From Amycolatopsis antarctica (GTDB taxonomy: Bacteria; Actinomycetota; Actinomycetes; Mycobacteriales; Pseudonocardiaceae): DNA of 64,000 bases. The stretch lies in NCBI RefSeq assembly GCF_002262875.1, contig NZ_NKYE01000006.1, positions 1 to 64,000 of the forward strand, read 5' to 3'. This document shows positions 7,409 through 19,000 of this stretch, in pieces (positions within the stretch are counted from its first letter, which is position 1; every line of letters begins with the position of its first letter). The notes under the pieces were generated by a model, which ran no database searches, had not been told where the DNA came from, and saw only the letters and a list, made by a program, of their open reading frames with translations. The translations under genes were made by a program, and so were the position numbers.

Positions 7409-9460
7409 ATGATCTCGGCGGACAATCCGTTGGCGGTACCGAGCGAACTTCCCTACGAGTTGCCGCCGTTCGACCGCATCGCCGACGAGCACTACCTGCC
7501 CGCGTTCGAGGCAGGCATCGAGGAGCAGTCCGCGGAGGTCAGGACGATCGCGGACTCCGCCGAGCCGCCGACCTTCGAGAACACCATCGTGGCGCTGGAG
7601 CGTTCCGGCAGACTGCTGGAACGCACGTCCTCGACCTTCTTCAACCTCACCTCGTCGAACGTGACGCCGGTGCTGCGTCAGGTGCAGGCGACGGTCGCTC
7701 CGCGGCTGGCGGCCCACTCGGACGCCATCCATCTGGACGCGGCGCTCTTCGCGCGGGTGCGGGCACTGTTCGAACGCCGGGACGAGCTGGGCCTGGACGC
7801 CGAGTCGGTCCGCCTGCTCGAGCGGTACCATCGCGACTTCCAGCGGGCCGGCGCCGACCTCTCGGCGGCGGACCAGGCGCGGTTGCGCACGGTGAACGAG
7901 GAACTGTCCACCCTCAGCACGACGTTCCAGGACAACCTGCTCTCCGACACCAACGAGCTGGCCGTGCTGGTCGACTCCGCGGAGGAGCTCGCCGGGCTGT
8001 CCGAGGACGCCATCGCGGCCGCCGCGCAGGCCGCGACCTCACGCGGCGAGGACGGTCGTTACCTGCTGAGCCTCGTGCTGCCGACCGGGCAGCCCTCGCT
8101 CGGTTCGCTGCGCGACCGCGCGCTGCGCGAGCGGCTGTTCACCGCGTCGAACGAACGCGGGAAGCGGGGCAACGGCAACGACAACTCCGAGGTGCTCGCC
8201 CGGGTCGCGAGCCTGCGCGCCGAGCGGGCCCGCCTGCTGGGTTTCGAGAACCACGCCGCGTACGTGATCGCGGACGAGACCGCGGGCGAGGCGTCCGTGG
8301 CCACCGAGATGCTGCACCGGCTGGCACCGGCGGCGGTGGCCAACGCGCAGACGGAAGCGGTCGAGCTGCAGGAGCGGATCGACGCCGAGGGGGCGGGAAT
8401 CGAGCTGCGTCCATGGGACTGGGCGTTCTACGCGGACCGCGTCCGCAGCGAGCGGTTCGACATCGACTCCTCGGCGCTGCGCCCCTACTTCGAACTGGAA
8501 CGGGTACTGGTCGACGGCATCTTCCACGCCGCCACCCTGCTCTACGGGATCACCTTCACCGAACGCCACGACCTGCCCACCTATCACCCGCAGGTCCGGG
8601 TGTTCGAGGTGTTCGAGGCCGACGGCTCTCCGCTGGGACTGTTCCTCGGCGACTACTACACCCGCGAGGCCAAGCGCGGCGGCGCGTGGATGAGCAACTA
8701 CGTGGACCAGTCCCGCCTGCTCGGCCGCAGGCCCGTGGTGGTGAACAACCTGAACATCACCCGCCCGCCGGAGGGTGAGCCGACGCTGATGACCTTCGAC
8801 GAGGTCACCACGGCGTTCCACGAGTTCGGTCACGCGCTGCACGGCCTGCTCTCCGACGTCGAGTACCCGACGTTCTCCGGGGCGAACGTGCCGCGCGATT
8901 TCGTGGAGTTCCCCTCGCAGGTCAACGAGATGTGGTCGCTGTGGCCGGAGGTGCTGAGCCACTACGCCCGTCACCACCGCACCGGTGAGCGGCTGCCCCG
9001 GGAACTGGTGGACCGGCTGCTGGCCTCACAGCTCTACGGCGAAGGCTTCCGCACCACCGAGTATCTCGGTGCCGCCCTGCTGGACCAGGCGTGGCACAGC
9101 CTGGCACCGGGGGAGCGGGTGGACGACGTTCAGCGCTTCGAGGCGGAGGCGCTGGCCAAGGCGGGGGTGTCGGTGGCGGCGATTCCGCCCCGCTATCGGA
9201 GCACGTACTTCGCGCACATCTTCAGCGGGGGTTACAGCGCCGGCTACTACTCCTACATCTGGAGTGAGGTCCTCGACGCGGACACCGTCGAATGGTTCAC
9301 CGAGAACGGCGGGCTGCGCAGGGAGAACGGCGACCGGTTCCGCCGGGAGCTGCTCGGCCGCGGCGGCGGCGTCGATCCGATGGAGGCGTTCCGGAACTTC
9401 CGTGGCCGCGACCCGAGGATCGAACCCCTGCTGGCACGCCGTGGCCTGACCGGCGCCTGA
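7409..9460 (+). CDS. M3 family metallopeptidase (peptidyl-dipeptidase/oligopeptidase)
   Basis: A 683-residue cytoplasmic zinc oligopeptidase of family M3 (thimet oligopeptidase/Dcp group). The zinc motif is HEFGH at residues 471-475, preceded by LMTFDEVTTAF, with the third ligand region downstream. The substrate loop GGYSAGYYSYIWSEVLDAD near the C-terminus is also a family hallmark. No signal peptide is present. I chose ATG 7409 because GAGGAG lies 8-10 nt upstream and the family N-terminus MISADNPLAVPSELPYELPPF begins here. It probably degrades short peptides released by other proteases. It converges with mdh across a strong hairpin terminator. Confidence 0.93.
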   Translation: MISADNPLAVPSELPYELPPFDRIADEHYLPAFEAGIEEQSAEVRTIADSAEPPTFENTIVALERSGRLLERTSSTFFNLTSSNVTPVLRQVQATVAPRLAAHSDAIHLDAALFARVRALFERRDELGLDAESVRLLERYHRDFQRAGADLSAADQARLRTVNEELSTLSTTFQDNLLSDTNELAVLVDSAEELAGLSEDAIAAAAQAATSRGEDGRYLLSLVLPTGQPSLGSLRDRALRERLFTASNERGKRGNGNDNSEVLARVASLRAERARLLGFENHAAYVIADETAGEASVATEMLHRLAPAAVANAQTEAVELQERIDAEGAGIELRPWDWAFYADRVRSERFDIDSSALRPYFELERVLVDGIFHAATLLYGITFTERHDLPTYHPQVRVFEVFEADGSPLGLFLGDYYTREAKRGGAWMSNYVDQSRLLGRRPVVVNNLNITRPPEGEPTLMTFDEVTTAFHEFGHALHGLLSDVEYPTFSGANVPRDFVEFPSQVNEMWSLWPEVLSHYARHHRTGERLPRELVDRLLASQLYGEGFRTTEYLGAALLDQAWHSLAPGERVDDVQRFEAEALAKAGVSVAAIPPRYRSTYFAHIFSGGYSAGYYSYIWSEVLDADTVEWFTENGGLRRENGDRFRRELLGRGGGVDPMEAFRNFRGRDPRIEPLLARRGLTGA

Positions 9461-9479
9461 GCGCCCGGGCGGCTGACGG

Positions 9480-9518
9480 CGCGGGGCCCCCGGCGAGATG
9501 CTCGCCGGGGGCCCCGCG
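9480..9518. terminator. Bidirectional intrinsic hairpin terminator
   Basis: A perfect 18-bp inverted repeat with a 3-nt loop: arms 9480-9497 and 9501-9518, loop ATG. It lies 20 nt after the M3 peptidase stop and 40 nt after the mdh stop on the other strand, so it can serve both convergent genes. There is no U-tract, as is common in high-GC actinomycetes. Confidence 0.85.
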
Positions 9519-9557
9519 TGGCCGGCCGCCGGAGCGGGCCGATGTGGACGGTGCGGC

Positions 9558-10595
<1,038 letters not shown>

Positions 10596-10667
10596 CTATC
10601 CGTCGCGACCTGGCCCCATCCGGTGTGTCGGGTCACGTCCGGCTGAACCGGTCGAGCGGGGCGTGCC

Positions 10668-12731
10668 TCAGGCGGTCGCGCCGAACGCACGGCCCAGTGC
10701 GACCACAGCGCCGTCGAGCTGCTCCAGGCCCGCCAGGACGGAGCGCTGCTGGGCGTCCGCGGCCGCGGCGGCGGGCGGCAGGCCGGACGGCGCGGCGAGT
10801 GAGCCGGCGACCGCCTCGCCGGGCGCGCGCACGGCCGTGAGCAGGACGTCCACCGCGGCGATGAGCCTGCCGCTGACCTCCCGCAGGCCGTGGTCGTCGG
10901 CGAGCAGGCCGGGCTGGGCGCGAGCGGCGACGTGCCGGGCCCGTAGCCCGATCGTCTCCAGCCCGGACAGCACGTACCAGCCGTAGTCACGACGCGAGCT
11001 GCTGACGTTGATCGGATGGGTGAGCGGTTCGACCGTGGTCCGGACCTGCGCGATCGACCGGTCGATGTCGCGGGAGAGCGCGATGATGCTGACGTTGTCC
11101 TTGCCGGACAACAGGACCGTCGCCTGGACCACGAACTCGCGCAGTTCCTCCAGGGTGGCCGCCACGTCGTCGAGCATCACCGACCTGGTGCGCACGGGAA
11201 CGATGACGAACGCCGCCAGCATGCCCGCGACGGCGCCGACCGCCGTCTCCGCCAGCCGGATCCAGAGCACCTCGATGCTGAAGGTGCCGAGCAGGCTGTA
11301 GAGCAGGCCGAGCATGGTGGTGATGAAGAAGGCCATCACGGCCTGGGACACCCGGGACATGTAGACCATGCCGAACACGCACAGCAGGATCAGCACCAGC
11401 GTCGCCGGGACGTTGCCCGCCACCAGCAGGGCCGACACGACGCCGCCGAAGAGCCCGACGAGGGTCCCGCCTAGCCGTCGCGCACCCTTCACGAAGGTCG
11501 CGCCCGCCGTCGACGCGCCGACGAAGACGACGAACACCGTGAGCACCGCCCAGTACCACCGCTGCGGTGAGACGAGTTCGCCGCCGACGACCGCCAGGCC
11601 GCCGCCGACCACGGCCTGGATCGCGCTGCGGGTCTGGTTGTCGTAGGCGAACGCGCGGGTGGGCTCCTCGGGTTCCGCCTCCGGTTCCGGCTCGGTCTCG
11701 GCCGAGAGGTCGTGCTCGGCGATGCGCTGCGCGTTGACGTCGGCGACGGCGAGTTCCGCGATGGCGCGCCGAACCTGGTCGCCGGGGGCGGCCCGGTCGG
11801 CCAGCCTGCTGCCCTCGACGAGCATCCGGCTGAACTCCTCGGTGGCGCTGATCAGCGGCAGGTCGCGCGGATCGCGTTCGATCAGCGAGCGCAGCCGGTG
11901 CAGGTCGGCGACCAGCGCCGACCGGGTGTCCGCGGGCAGCGCCTCCTCGGCCGCCTGCCGGACGCTGCCGGTGAGACCCTGTACCGCCAATTCCACCTCG
12001 ATGGCGCGACGTCGCAGTCTCCCGGCCGAGGCCGGGCCCACGACGTCCTCGGCGGTGTCCTCGATCAGCAGCACGCACTCGTGCAGGCGGGTGACGGCCC
12101 GGTCGAGCGCGGTCGTGCTGGGGTCCTCGCTGCGGCTGGCGAGGTGACCGGCGGCGGTGCGCACGACGGCGGCGAGCCGGGCCCGGAACGCGACCCGGAC
12201 CCGCAGCAGCTCCTGTTCCGGCCGCCGGGGCAGCAGCAGGAACCGGACCAGTGCGCTGCTGAGCACACCGATCACCAGCGCCAGCAGCAGTGTGGGTACC
12301 TGCGCGAGCCTGGTCTGCAGAAACATGGCGAAGAAGAACAGGAAGAACGCGATCGAGCCGAGCGCCGTGCCCCTGGGCCCGAAGCGTTGCGCGTACACCG
12401 CGACGAAGATCAGCAGGACGAACACGATGCTGTCCAGCGGCGGTACCTCGGTACCGAGACTGGCCGCGGTCAGCGCGACCGCGCCGGTCAGCGCACCGAG
12501 CAGCATCGTGACCGCCTGGTCGCGCGGCTCCGGGTCGCTGACGGCGAACGCGGCCAGCATGGCACCGATCGCGCCGACGATCGTCGTGGTCAGCGGCAGG
12601 CCGAACGGCAGCAGCGCCAGCACCGCGATCGCGATGCCGGCCACGGCCGAGACACCGAGGCGCAGGCGGACGAAACCCGGGTCGGAGGCGAGGAAGCGGT
12701 CACGCAGACCGGACCACAGACGTGCGATCAC
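10668..12731 (-). CDS. FUSC family membrane protein (aromatic acid exporter-like)
   Basis: A 687-residue protein with the duplicated fusaric-acid-resistance (FUSC) layout. An N-terminal block of about six membrane segments (residues 20-170) is followed by a soluble helical domain (170-370), a second membrane block (GGLAVVGGELVSPQRWYWAVLTVFVVFVGAS onwards), and a C-terminal soluble domain. Such proteins export weak organic or aromatic acids, but the substrate here is unknown. Its GTG overlaps the stop of the GH92 gene by 3 nt (GTGA), so it is translated as the last gene of the mannosidase operon. The longer frame running upstream is antisense shadow and was not used. Confidence 0.85.
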   Translation of the reverse strand: MIARLWSGLRDRFLASDPGFVRLRLGVSAVAGIAIAVLALLPFGLPLTTTIVGAIGAMLAAFAVSDPEPRDQAVTMLLGALTGAVALTAASLGTEVPPLDSIVFVLLIFVAVYAQRFGPRGTALGSIAFFLFFFAMFLQTRLAQVPTLLLALVIGVLSSALVRFLLLPRRPEQELLRVRVAFRARLAAVVRTAAGHLASRSEDPSTTALDRAVTRLHECVLLIEDTAEDVVGPASAGRLRRRAIEVELAVQGLTGSVRQAAEEALPADTRSALVADLHRLRSLIERDPRDLPLISATEEFSRMLVEGSRLADRAAPGDQVRRAIAELAVADVNAQRIAEHDLSAETEPEPEAEPEEPTRAFAYDNQTRSAIQAVVGGGLAVVGGELVSPQRWYWAVLTVFVVFVGASTAGATFVKGARRLGGTLVGLFGGVVSALLVAGNVPATLVLILLCVFGMVYMSRVSQAVMAFFITTMLGLLYSLLGTFSIEVLWIRLAETAVGAVAGMLAAFVIVPVRTRSVMLDDVAATLEELREFVVQATVLLSGKDNVSIIALSRDIDRSIAQVRTTVEPLTHPINVSSSRRDYGWYVLSGLETIGLRARHVAARAQPGLLADDHGLREVSGRLIAAVDVLLTAVRAPGEAVAGSLAAPSGLPPAAAAADAQQRSVLAGLEQLDGAVVALGRAFGATA

Positions 12732-15700
12732 TGCGGCGTCCCGGCGAGCAGTTCCCACTGGGCGAGGCGCAGGCGCCTGCCGCGGACCGCGGTGACCCGC
12801 AGGCGGTAGTGTGGAAAGCTCGCGGGTTCCGGCAGCGAGAACGGGCGCGTCTGCCTGCGCCAGCGGAACCGCTGGCCCTGCCGCCGGTCCAGCACCGACC
12901 AGGCGACGCCGTCGGCGGAGCCCTCCAGAGTCCAGTCGGCGGGGTCGCCACCCCGGGCACCGGAGGTCAGCGTGTAGCGCAGGACCGGTCGCGGTTCTTC
13001 GTCCACCGTGTACCCGATCGTCGCCGTCGAGCCCGGCAGCACCGCCTCGGTGCGGGTGGAGTCGTCGGTGAGCTCGGGGATCTCGCCGCCGGGACCGTGG
13101 GCACGGCCGCGCAGGTCGGTCGCCGGGGCGGGCCGCGTTCCGGCCGCGGTCACCGACGGCGGCTCCAGGCCCGGTGCGGCCCCCCAGCCGGAGGGCTCGG
13201 TGGACAGGGTGAACTCCAGGACCGCACCGCCGGCCAGCCGATCGTGCGGCAGCCACGGGCGGTCCCAGGCGGTACCGTCCACGGTGAGCCCCGCGACGTG
13301 AACACCCTCGCCGCGAGCCCGGACGACGAGTGCGCGCTCACCCGGCAGCCGAACCGTCACCTCGCGGAACAGTGGCGAGCCGACCGCGTAGCCCGGGTTG
13401 CCCGGGGCGAGCGGGTAGAGGCCGAGCGCGGCGAACACGTACCAGGCGGACATCTCGCCGTTGTCCTCGTCGCCCGGGTACCCCTGGCCGATCTCGCCGC
13501 CCACGTACAGCCGCCGCAGCACCTCGCGGACGATGCGCTGGGCAGCGGCGGGGTCGCCGGCGTGCAGGTACATCCACGGGATGTGGTGCGAGGGCTGGTT
13601 CGAGTGCCCGTACTGGCCGAGCCGCACGTCCCTGGCCTCGGTCATCTCGTGGATCACGCCGCCGTACCCGCCGGGCGCGCGTCCCGTCTCCGGGGTGGCG
13701 AAGAACGTGTCCAATGTGGACCGCAATCCGGTGCGTCCGCCATGCAGGGCGGCGAGTCCGGCCCCGTCGTGCGGCGCGCTGAACGCCGTGTTCCAGCCGT
13801 TGGTCTCGGTGTAGTCGCCACCCCAGGCCGCCGGATCGAAAGCATCCGGTGCCGAGCGCCAGGAGCCGTCCCGGTGGCGTCCGCGGAAGAAACCGGTCGC
13901 CGGATCGAAATGGTGGACGTAGTGCAGGGCCCGGTCGCCGAAGTACGCGGCGTTGTCGGCGTACTCGGCGCGGCGCGGATCACCGGGTGCGCACCGTTCG
14001 TGCAGCGCGCGGGACCAGGCGGCCAGGCCGAAGTCGTTGACGCAGCCCTCCAGCGTCCAGGACAGGCCCTCCCCGGTCGAGGCGGGCGTGTAACCGAGGA
14101 AGATCGACTCGCTGATCCCCTTGCGCCCCACGCGTTTCGACGGCGGGGTGACCGTGGCGTTGCGCAGCGCCGAGTCGTAGGCGGAAGCGACGTCGAAGTT
14201 CCGCACACCGCGCAGGTACGCGTCGGCCAGCACGACGTCGGAACTGGTACCGGTCATCAGGTCGGCGTAACCGGGGGAGGACCAGCGCGAGATCCACCCA
14301 CCCTCCCGGTACTGCTGCACGAATCCGTCGAGCAGTTCGCCGCAGCGGCGCGGGGCGAGCAGCGCGTAGGCGGGCCAGCAGGTGCGGTAGGTGTCCCAGA
14401 AACCGTTGTTGACGAACAGTTCCCCGTCCACGACCGGCGCCCCGGTGCGCCTGCGGGTGCTCGGCCGGAGACCGCGCCGGACCGGGCTGGCATGGCGTAC
14501 CCGCGGGCTGCCGGGCGGGCCGGTGTCCTCGTGCGCGGAGTTCGGGTACAGGAACAGCCGGTACAGGTTCGAGTAGAACGTGCGGAGCTGGTCCTCGGTG
14601 GCACCGACGATCTCCACCGCTCCGAGCAGTTCCTGCCACGCCGCGCGGGCACGGTCGCGGGCCTGTTCGAAGGTGGTCCCATCCGGAGCCTCGCGTTCGA
14701 GGTTGCGGCGGGCCTGCTCGGCGCTGATCAGCGAGGTCGCCAGGCGCAGGGTGACGGTGGGGGCGTCGAAGGTCAGCGTTCCGGTCACCGTCCTCCACCA
14801 CGGCCTCCGGACCCGGCCGCCGCCGGTGGGACGCGCGTCGACGCGGGCGTGCACGTACATCCGCCGCGCCCCGGTGGAGAGCCGGCTGCGTACCCAGGTG
14901 TGCCCGGTGACCACGCCCCGCCGCGGATCCACTCGCAGACCGCCGCGATTGCGCGCGTTGTCGAACAGCAGCCGCCCGCCGGGGCCGGGAAAGGTGAAGC
15001 GCAGCACCGCGGCGTGGTCGGTCGGAGCGATGTCCACGGCGATACCGCAGGCAAACCGCACGCCGTAGTGATGCGGCAGGTCCGTCTCGTCCTCGTGCGA
15101 GAACGTCAGCGCCCGCTCGGCCCTGCCGGTGGTCAGCCCGCCCATGCCAGGCATCACCTGGAAGGTGTGCCGGTCACCCATCCACGGGCTCGGCTGGTGG
15201 CTCACCGCGAACGCCTGCAGCGCCGGGACGTTCCGCTCGTCCGAGCCGCGGTGGTACTCGTAGAGCCAGTCGAGAGCCCCCGCGTTCGTCACCGGTGTGA
15301 GGAAGTGGAAACCCTGCGGTACGGCCGTCGCCGGAAAGGTGCCACCGCGGGAGAAATCCCGGCTGGAGTGGCTTCCCCGGGTGGTACGGACCCAGTCGAC
15401 CTGGTCGCGGCCGCCCCGGCGAGCGTGATCGCCGATCCGCAGATCGTCGATCCAGCCGCGCACGGACGGTCCCTCACCGGGCGTTTCGTTCTCGGGCGGA
15501 GCCGTGACCAGGACGATCGCGGTGATCCTCCGTCCCCGTGCGTGGTCCCCGAGCCGGCAGCGGACCAGGTTCCACTGATCGAGGTACAAGGTCTTCGCGG
15601 TGCCCTGCCCTGCCGCCTCGCAGGGCGCCCCGTACTGGTCCGGCACGATGGAGTCGGAGAGCCGCCCCCCGTCGGCGAACTCCAGGTCGATGGCGACGAA

Positions 15701-15979
15701 AGTGCTGCGGTGACCGGGTTCCGCCGCCGATTCGGGGAACACGGCATAGGACAGTTCGGTGTCCGCGCCGATGTCGAGGCCGACCCGGAACAGGGTCGTG
15801 CGGGAGGCACCCGCCGCGGCGAAGCGCAGTGCGCGCGTGCCGGTGAACCCGGCGCCCGCCCTGGCGGCGAGCGGCCGCTCCGGTCCCGCTCCGACCGTCA
15901 CGCCGGCGTCCGCGAGGGGGAGCGGGTCACCGGTTTCGAACGAGGTGAAGAACCCGGTCGAGTCGGCGGTGCGCGGCAT
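12728..15979 (-). CDS. GH92 alpha-mannosidase without signal peptide
   Basis: A 1083-residue GH92 glycoside hydrolase (calcium-dependent exo-alpha-mannosidase family). The order is a lectin-like beta-sandwich (residues 1-200, ending RGWIDDLRIGD), the GH92 N-terminal domain (TTRGSHSSRDFSRGGTFPAT...PSPWMGDRHTFQVMPG), the (alpha/alpha)6 catalytic domain with GTSSDVVLADAYLRG and GDEDNGEMSAWYVF near residue 834, and a C-terminal discoidin-like F5/8C domain. It begins MPRTADSTGFFTSFETGDPLP. Compared with its neighbour it keeps the first residues but lacks the hydrophobic signal segment, so it may stay in the cytoplasm. It is preceded by the secreted paralogue (63-nt gap) and overlaps the FUSC gene. 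Confidence 0.88.
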   Translation of the reverse strand: MPRTADSTGFFTSFETGDPLPLADAGVTVGAGPERPLAARAGAGFTGTRALRFAAAGASRTTLFRVGLDIGADTELSYAVFPESAAEPGHRSTFVAIDLEFADGGRLSDSIVPDQYGAPCEAAGQGTAKTLYLDQWNLVRCRLGDHARGRRITAIVLVTAPPENETPGEGPSVRGWIDDLRIGDHARRGGRDQVDWVRTTRGSHSSRDFSRGGTFPATAVPQGFHFLTPVTNAGALDWLYEYHRGSDERNVPALQAFAVSHQPSPWMGDRHTFQVMPGMGGLTTGRAERALTFSHEDETDLPHHYGVRFACGIAVDIAPTDHAAVLRFTFPGPGGRLLFDNARNRGGLRVDPRRGVVTGHTWVRSRLSTGARRMYVHARVDARPTGGGRVRRPWWRTVTGTLTFDAPTVTLRLATSLISAEQARRNLEREAPDGTTFEQARDRARAAWQELLGAVEIVGATEDQLRTFYSNLYRLFLYPNSAHEDTGPPGSPRVRHASPVRRGLRPSTRRRTGAPVVDGELFVNNGFWDTYRTCWPAYALLAPRRCGELLDGFVQQYREGGWISRWSSPGYADLMTGTSSDVVLADAYLRGVRNFDVASAYDSALRNATVTPPSKRVGRKGISESIFLGYTPASTGEGLSWTLEGCVNDFGLAAWSRALHERCAPGDPRRAEYADNAAYFGDRALHYVHHFDPATGFFRGRHRDGSWRSAPDAFDPAAWGGDYTETNGWNTAFSAPHDGAGLAALHGGRTGLRSTLDTFFATPETGRAPGGYGGVIHEMTEARDVRLGQYGHSNQPSHHIPWMYLHAGDPAAAQRIVREVLRRLYVGGEIGQGYPGDEDNGEMSAWYVFAALGLYPLAPGNPGYAVGSPLFREVTVRLPGERALVVRARGEGVHVAGLTVDGTAWDRPWLPHDRLAGGAVLEFTLSTEPSGWGAAPGLEPPSVTAAGTRPAPATDLRGRAHGPGGEIPELTDDSTRTEAVLPGSTATIGYTVDEEPRPVLRYTLTSGARGGDPADWTLEGSADGVAWSVLDRRQGQRFRWRRQTRPFSLPEPASFPHYRLRVTAVRGRRLRLAQWELLAGTPQ

Positions 15980-16042
15980 GCCGCCACGGTAATCGGTCGC
16001 GGCCGCGGCGGCCCGGCCACCGTCCGGCGGCCGGGCACACCC

Positions 16043-19000
16043 CTAGCCCGTGCAGCCGCCGCTCACCGGGCCGCGCACCTGGTTGCCCAGCCCACGGTCG
16101 ACGGCGGCGGGTTCGTTGCCCGCGCAGTTCAGCGGCCCGTCGATCGTGTTGGCGGCGATCACCGGGCCCTTGCTCCCGGTGACGTTCACCGGACCGTGGA
16201 TCCGGTTCGTCTCCAGTGCCACCGTGCCGGACGCGGAGGTGACCGAGACGGGCCCGGTGACCTCGACCCGGGACAGCGCCACCGTGCCGGCGCCGTCCGC
16301 GGTCACCGGCCCGCTGATCGAGCCACCGCGGGCGATCAGATCGGCCCCGCCGGACACCGAGACCGGACCGCGGACCGCCGCGTCCCGCAGGCAGGTGGTG
16401 CCCTCGGTGACGCGCAGCGGGCCGTTCCGCTCACCGGTGACCGTGTCGGTGCACGCCGGCGCGTTCTTGCCGAGGAACTCGACCTCCGCGAGCACCGCCG
16501 GACCGCCGGTAGGCGTCACCCGGTAGTAGGTGTAGTTGCCCGGGGCGGCGACCGTGAACGCCCGTGTCTGCTGCCGCCAGGCGAAGGCCTCCCCGGAGCG
16601 CTCGTCGACCGTGGCCCAGTTCTGGCCGTCGTAGGAACCCTGCACCAGCCAGCCGGACGGTTCGCCCGCGCCCTTCGGCGAGGTCAGCGTGTAGTGGCTG
16701 ACCGGGTCGCCGGGCTCGGTGAGCTGGTACTGCACCCACGGGGTCTCGCCGTCCACCGCCGCCTCGGTGGCGGAGCTGTTGTCGAACACGGCACCGACGT
16801 CGGCCCCGTCCGCGGAGGTCGCCGTGCCTTTGCCGGGTCCGGTGACGTCCCGCAGCGGCGCGGGGGGAGCGTCGCCCTCGGTGATGGAGGGCAGCACGTC
16901 ATCCTCGCCGGTGCCCCAGTTCGACGGGGCCGGGCCCATGTCGAAGTCGAGCACGGCGCCGTCGGCGAGCACCTCGTGCGGCAGTGAGGTGGAGGTGTGC
17001 TCCTGTCCGTCGATCCGCAGCCCCTGCACGTAGACGTTCTCCGCGCTGTTCTCCGGGGCGTTGATCACCACGTCCTTGCCGCCCGGCAGGTGGATGGTGG
17101 CCTTGGTGAACAGCGGTGAGCCGATCGCGTACTCGGCGGCCCCCATTCGCAGCGGATAGAAGCCCAGCGCGCTGAACACGTACCAGGCGGACATCTCGCC
17201 GTTGTCCTCGTCGCCGGCGTATCCCTGGCCGAGTTCGCTGCCCAGGTACAGCCGGGACAGCGCTTCCCGCACCTTCTCCTGGGTCTTGGCGGGCTGCCCG
17301 GCATAGTCGTACATGTACGGGATGTGGTGCGAGGGCTGGTTGGAGTGGCCGTACTGGCCCATCCGCACGTCGCGGGCCTCCCGCATCTCGTGGATCACGC
17401 CGCCGTAGGAGCCGGGGAAACCGGCCGTCTCCGGCGTGGCGAAGAACTCGTCCAGCTTGTCCCCGAGTTGCTGCCGTCCGCCGTAGAGGTTGGCCAGGCC
17501 CTGGCCGTCCTGCGGCACGGTGAACGCCATGTTCCAGCCGTTGGTCTCGGTGTAGTCGTGACCCCACACCCTCGGGTCGTACTCGCCCGAGGGCACGCGC
17601 CACGTCCCCTCCTCGTCCTTGCCCTGGAAGAACCCGGCTTCCGGGTCGAAGGTGTTGACGTAGTTCTGGGCGCGCTCGGTGAAGTACTCGTAGTTGGTCA
17701 GGTACTCCTGCTTGCGCGGATGCCCGTCCGGTGCCTCGTCGTGCAGCTTCTTCGACATGCTCGCGATGCCGAAGTCGTTGACGTATCCCTCCAGCGCCCA
17801 GGACATGCCCTCCTCGGTGGAGGTCGGCGTGTAGCCGAGGAAGATCGAGCTGTCGATTCCCTTGCGCCCCACGCTCTCGTCCGGGGGTGTCACCGTCGCG
17901 TTCTTGATCGCCGCGTCGTAGGCGGCCTCGACGTCGAAGTTCCCGACGCCCTTGAGGTAGGCGTCGGCGAACGCGACATCGGAACTGGTACCCACCATCA
18001 GGTTCGCGTAGCCGGGGGAGGACCAGCGGGAGACCCAGCCGCCGTCGCGGTACTGCTGCACGAAACCGTCGATCATCTTCCCGGCCTGTTCCGGATCGAA
18101 CAGCGCGTACGCGGGCCAGGTGGTGCGGAAGGTGTCCCAGAAACCGTTGTTGACGAACATCTCCCCGTCGACGACTGCCGAGCCGGTCTGTGTCGGCGTG
18201 TCCTCGCCCGCCTTCGGCGACACCGGGCTGGCGTAGCGCATCACCGGCGCCTGTGCGGTGCCGACGTTCTCGTGTCCGGCGTTGGGGTAGAGGAACAACC
18301 GGTACAGGTTCGAGTAGAGGGTGGTGAGCTGGTCGGCGCTCGCGCCCTCCACCTCGATCACGCCGAGCGTGTCGTTCCACCTCGACTTCGCGTCCGCACG
18401 CACGCTCTCCAGCGTCGACTCCGGCGCCAGTTCCAGTTCGAGGTTCTTCCGCGCCTGCTCCACCGAGATCAGCGAGGTCGCGATCCGCATGTTGACGGTG
18501 CGCGATTCCCCCGCGTCGAACCGTAGGTAGCCGCGAACGTCGTCGCGTTCCTCGCCGGGCAGCATCTCGCCGGTGGTGGCGGGACGGTCGAAGGTCGCGT
18601 ACACGAACATCCGGCCCGCTCCCGCGGACAGCCCGCTCTTGACGTCGGAGAACCCGGACATGGTGCCGGTGGCCGGATCCAGCGTCAGTCCGCCCTCGTT
18701 CGACACGTTGTCGAAGATCAGGCTCGTGTCGTCGCCGGGGAAGGTGAACCGGAACATCGCCGCGTGATCGGTCGGGGCGATGTCGGTGCGTACCCCGTTG
18801 TCGAACTCGACGCCGTAGTGGTGCGCGGTCGCGGTCTCCTTGTCGTGGGAGAACGGCAGTGCGCGGGCGTCCCGGTTGCCGTCGGGGACTCCCTCGGCCG
18901 CCGAGGGCATCACCTGGAACGTCTGCCGGTCACCCATCCACGGGCTCGGCTCGTGACTGACGGCGAACGCCTCCAGCTCGGGCCGGTTCGCTTCGTTGTT

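Noticed and set aside
12722..16987. Very long open frame on the plus strand through both GH92 genes
   Set aside because: It is antisense to clear GH92 and FUSC coding sequence, has an arginine/glycine-biased composition typical of GC-rich shadow frames, and shows no domain.
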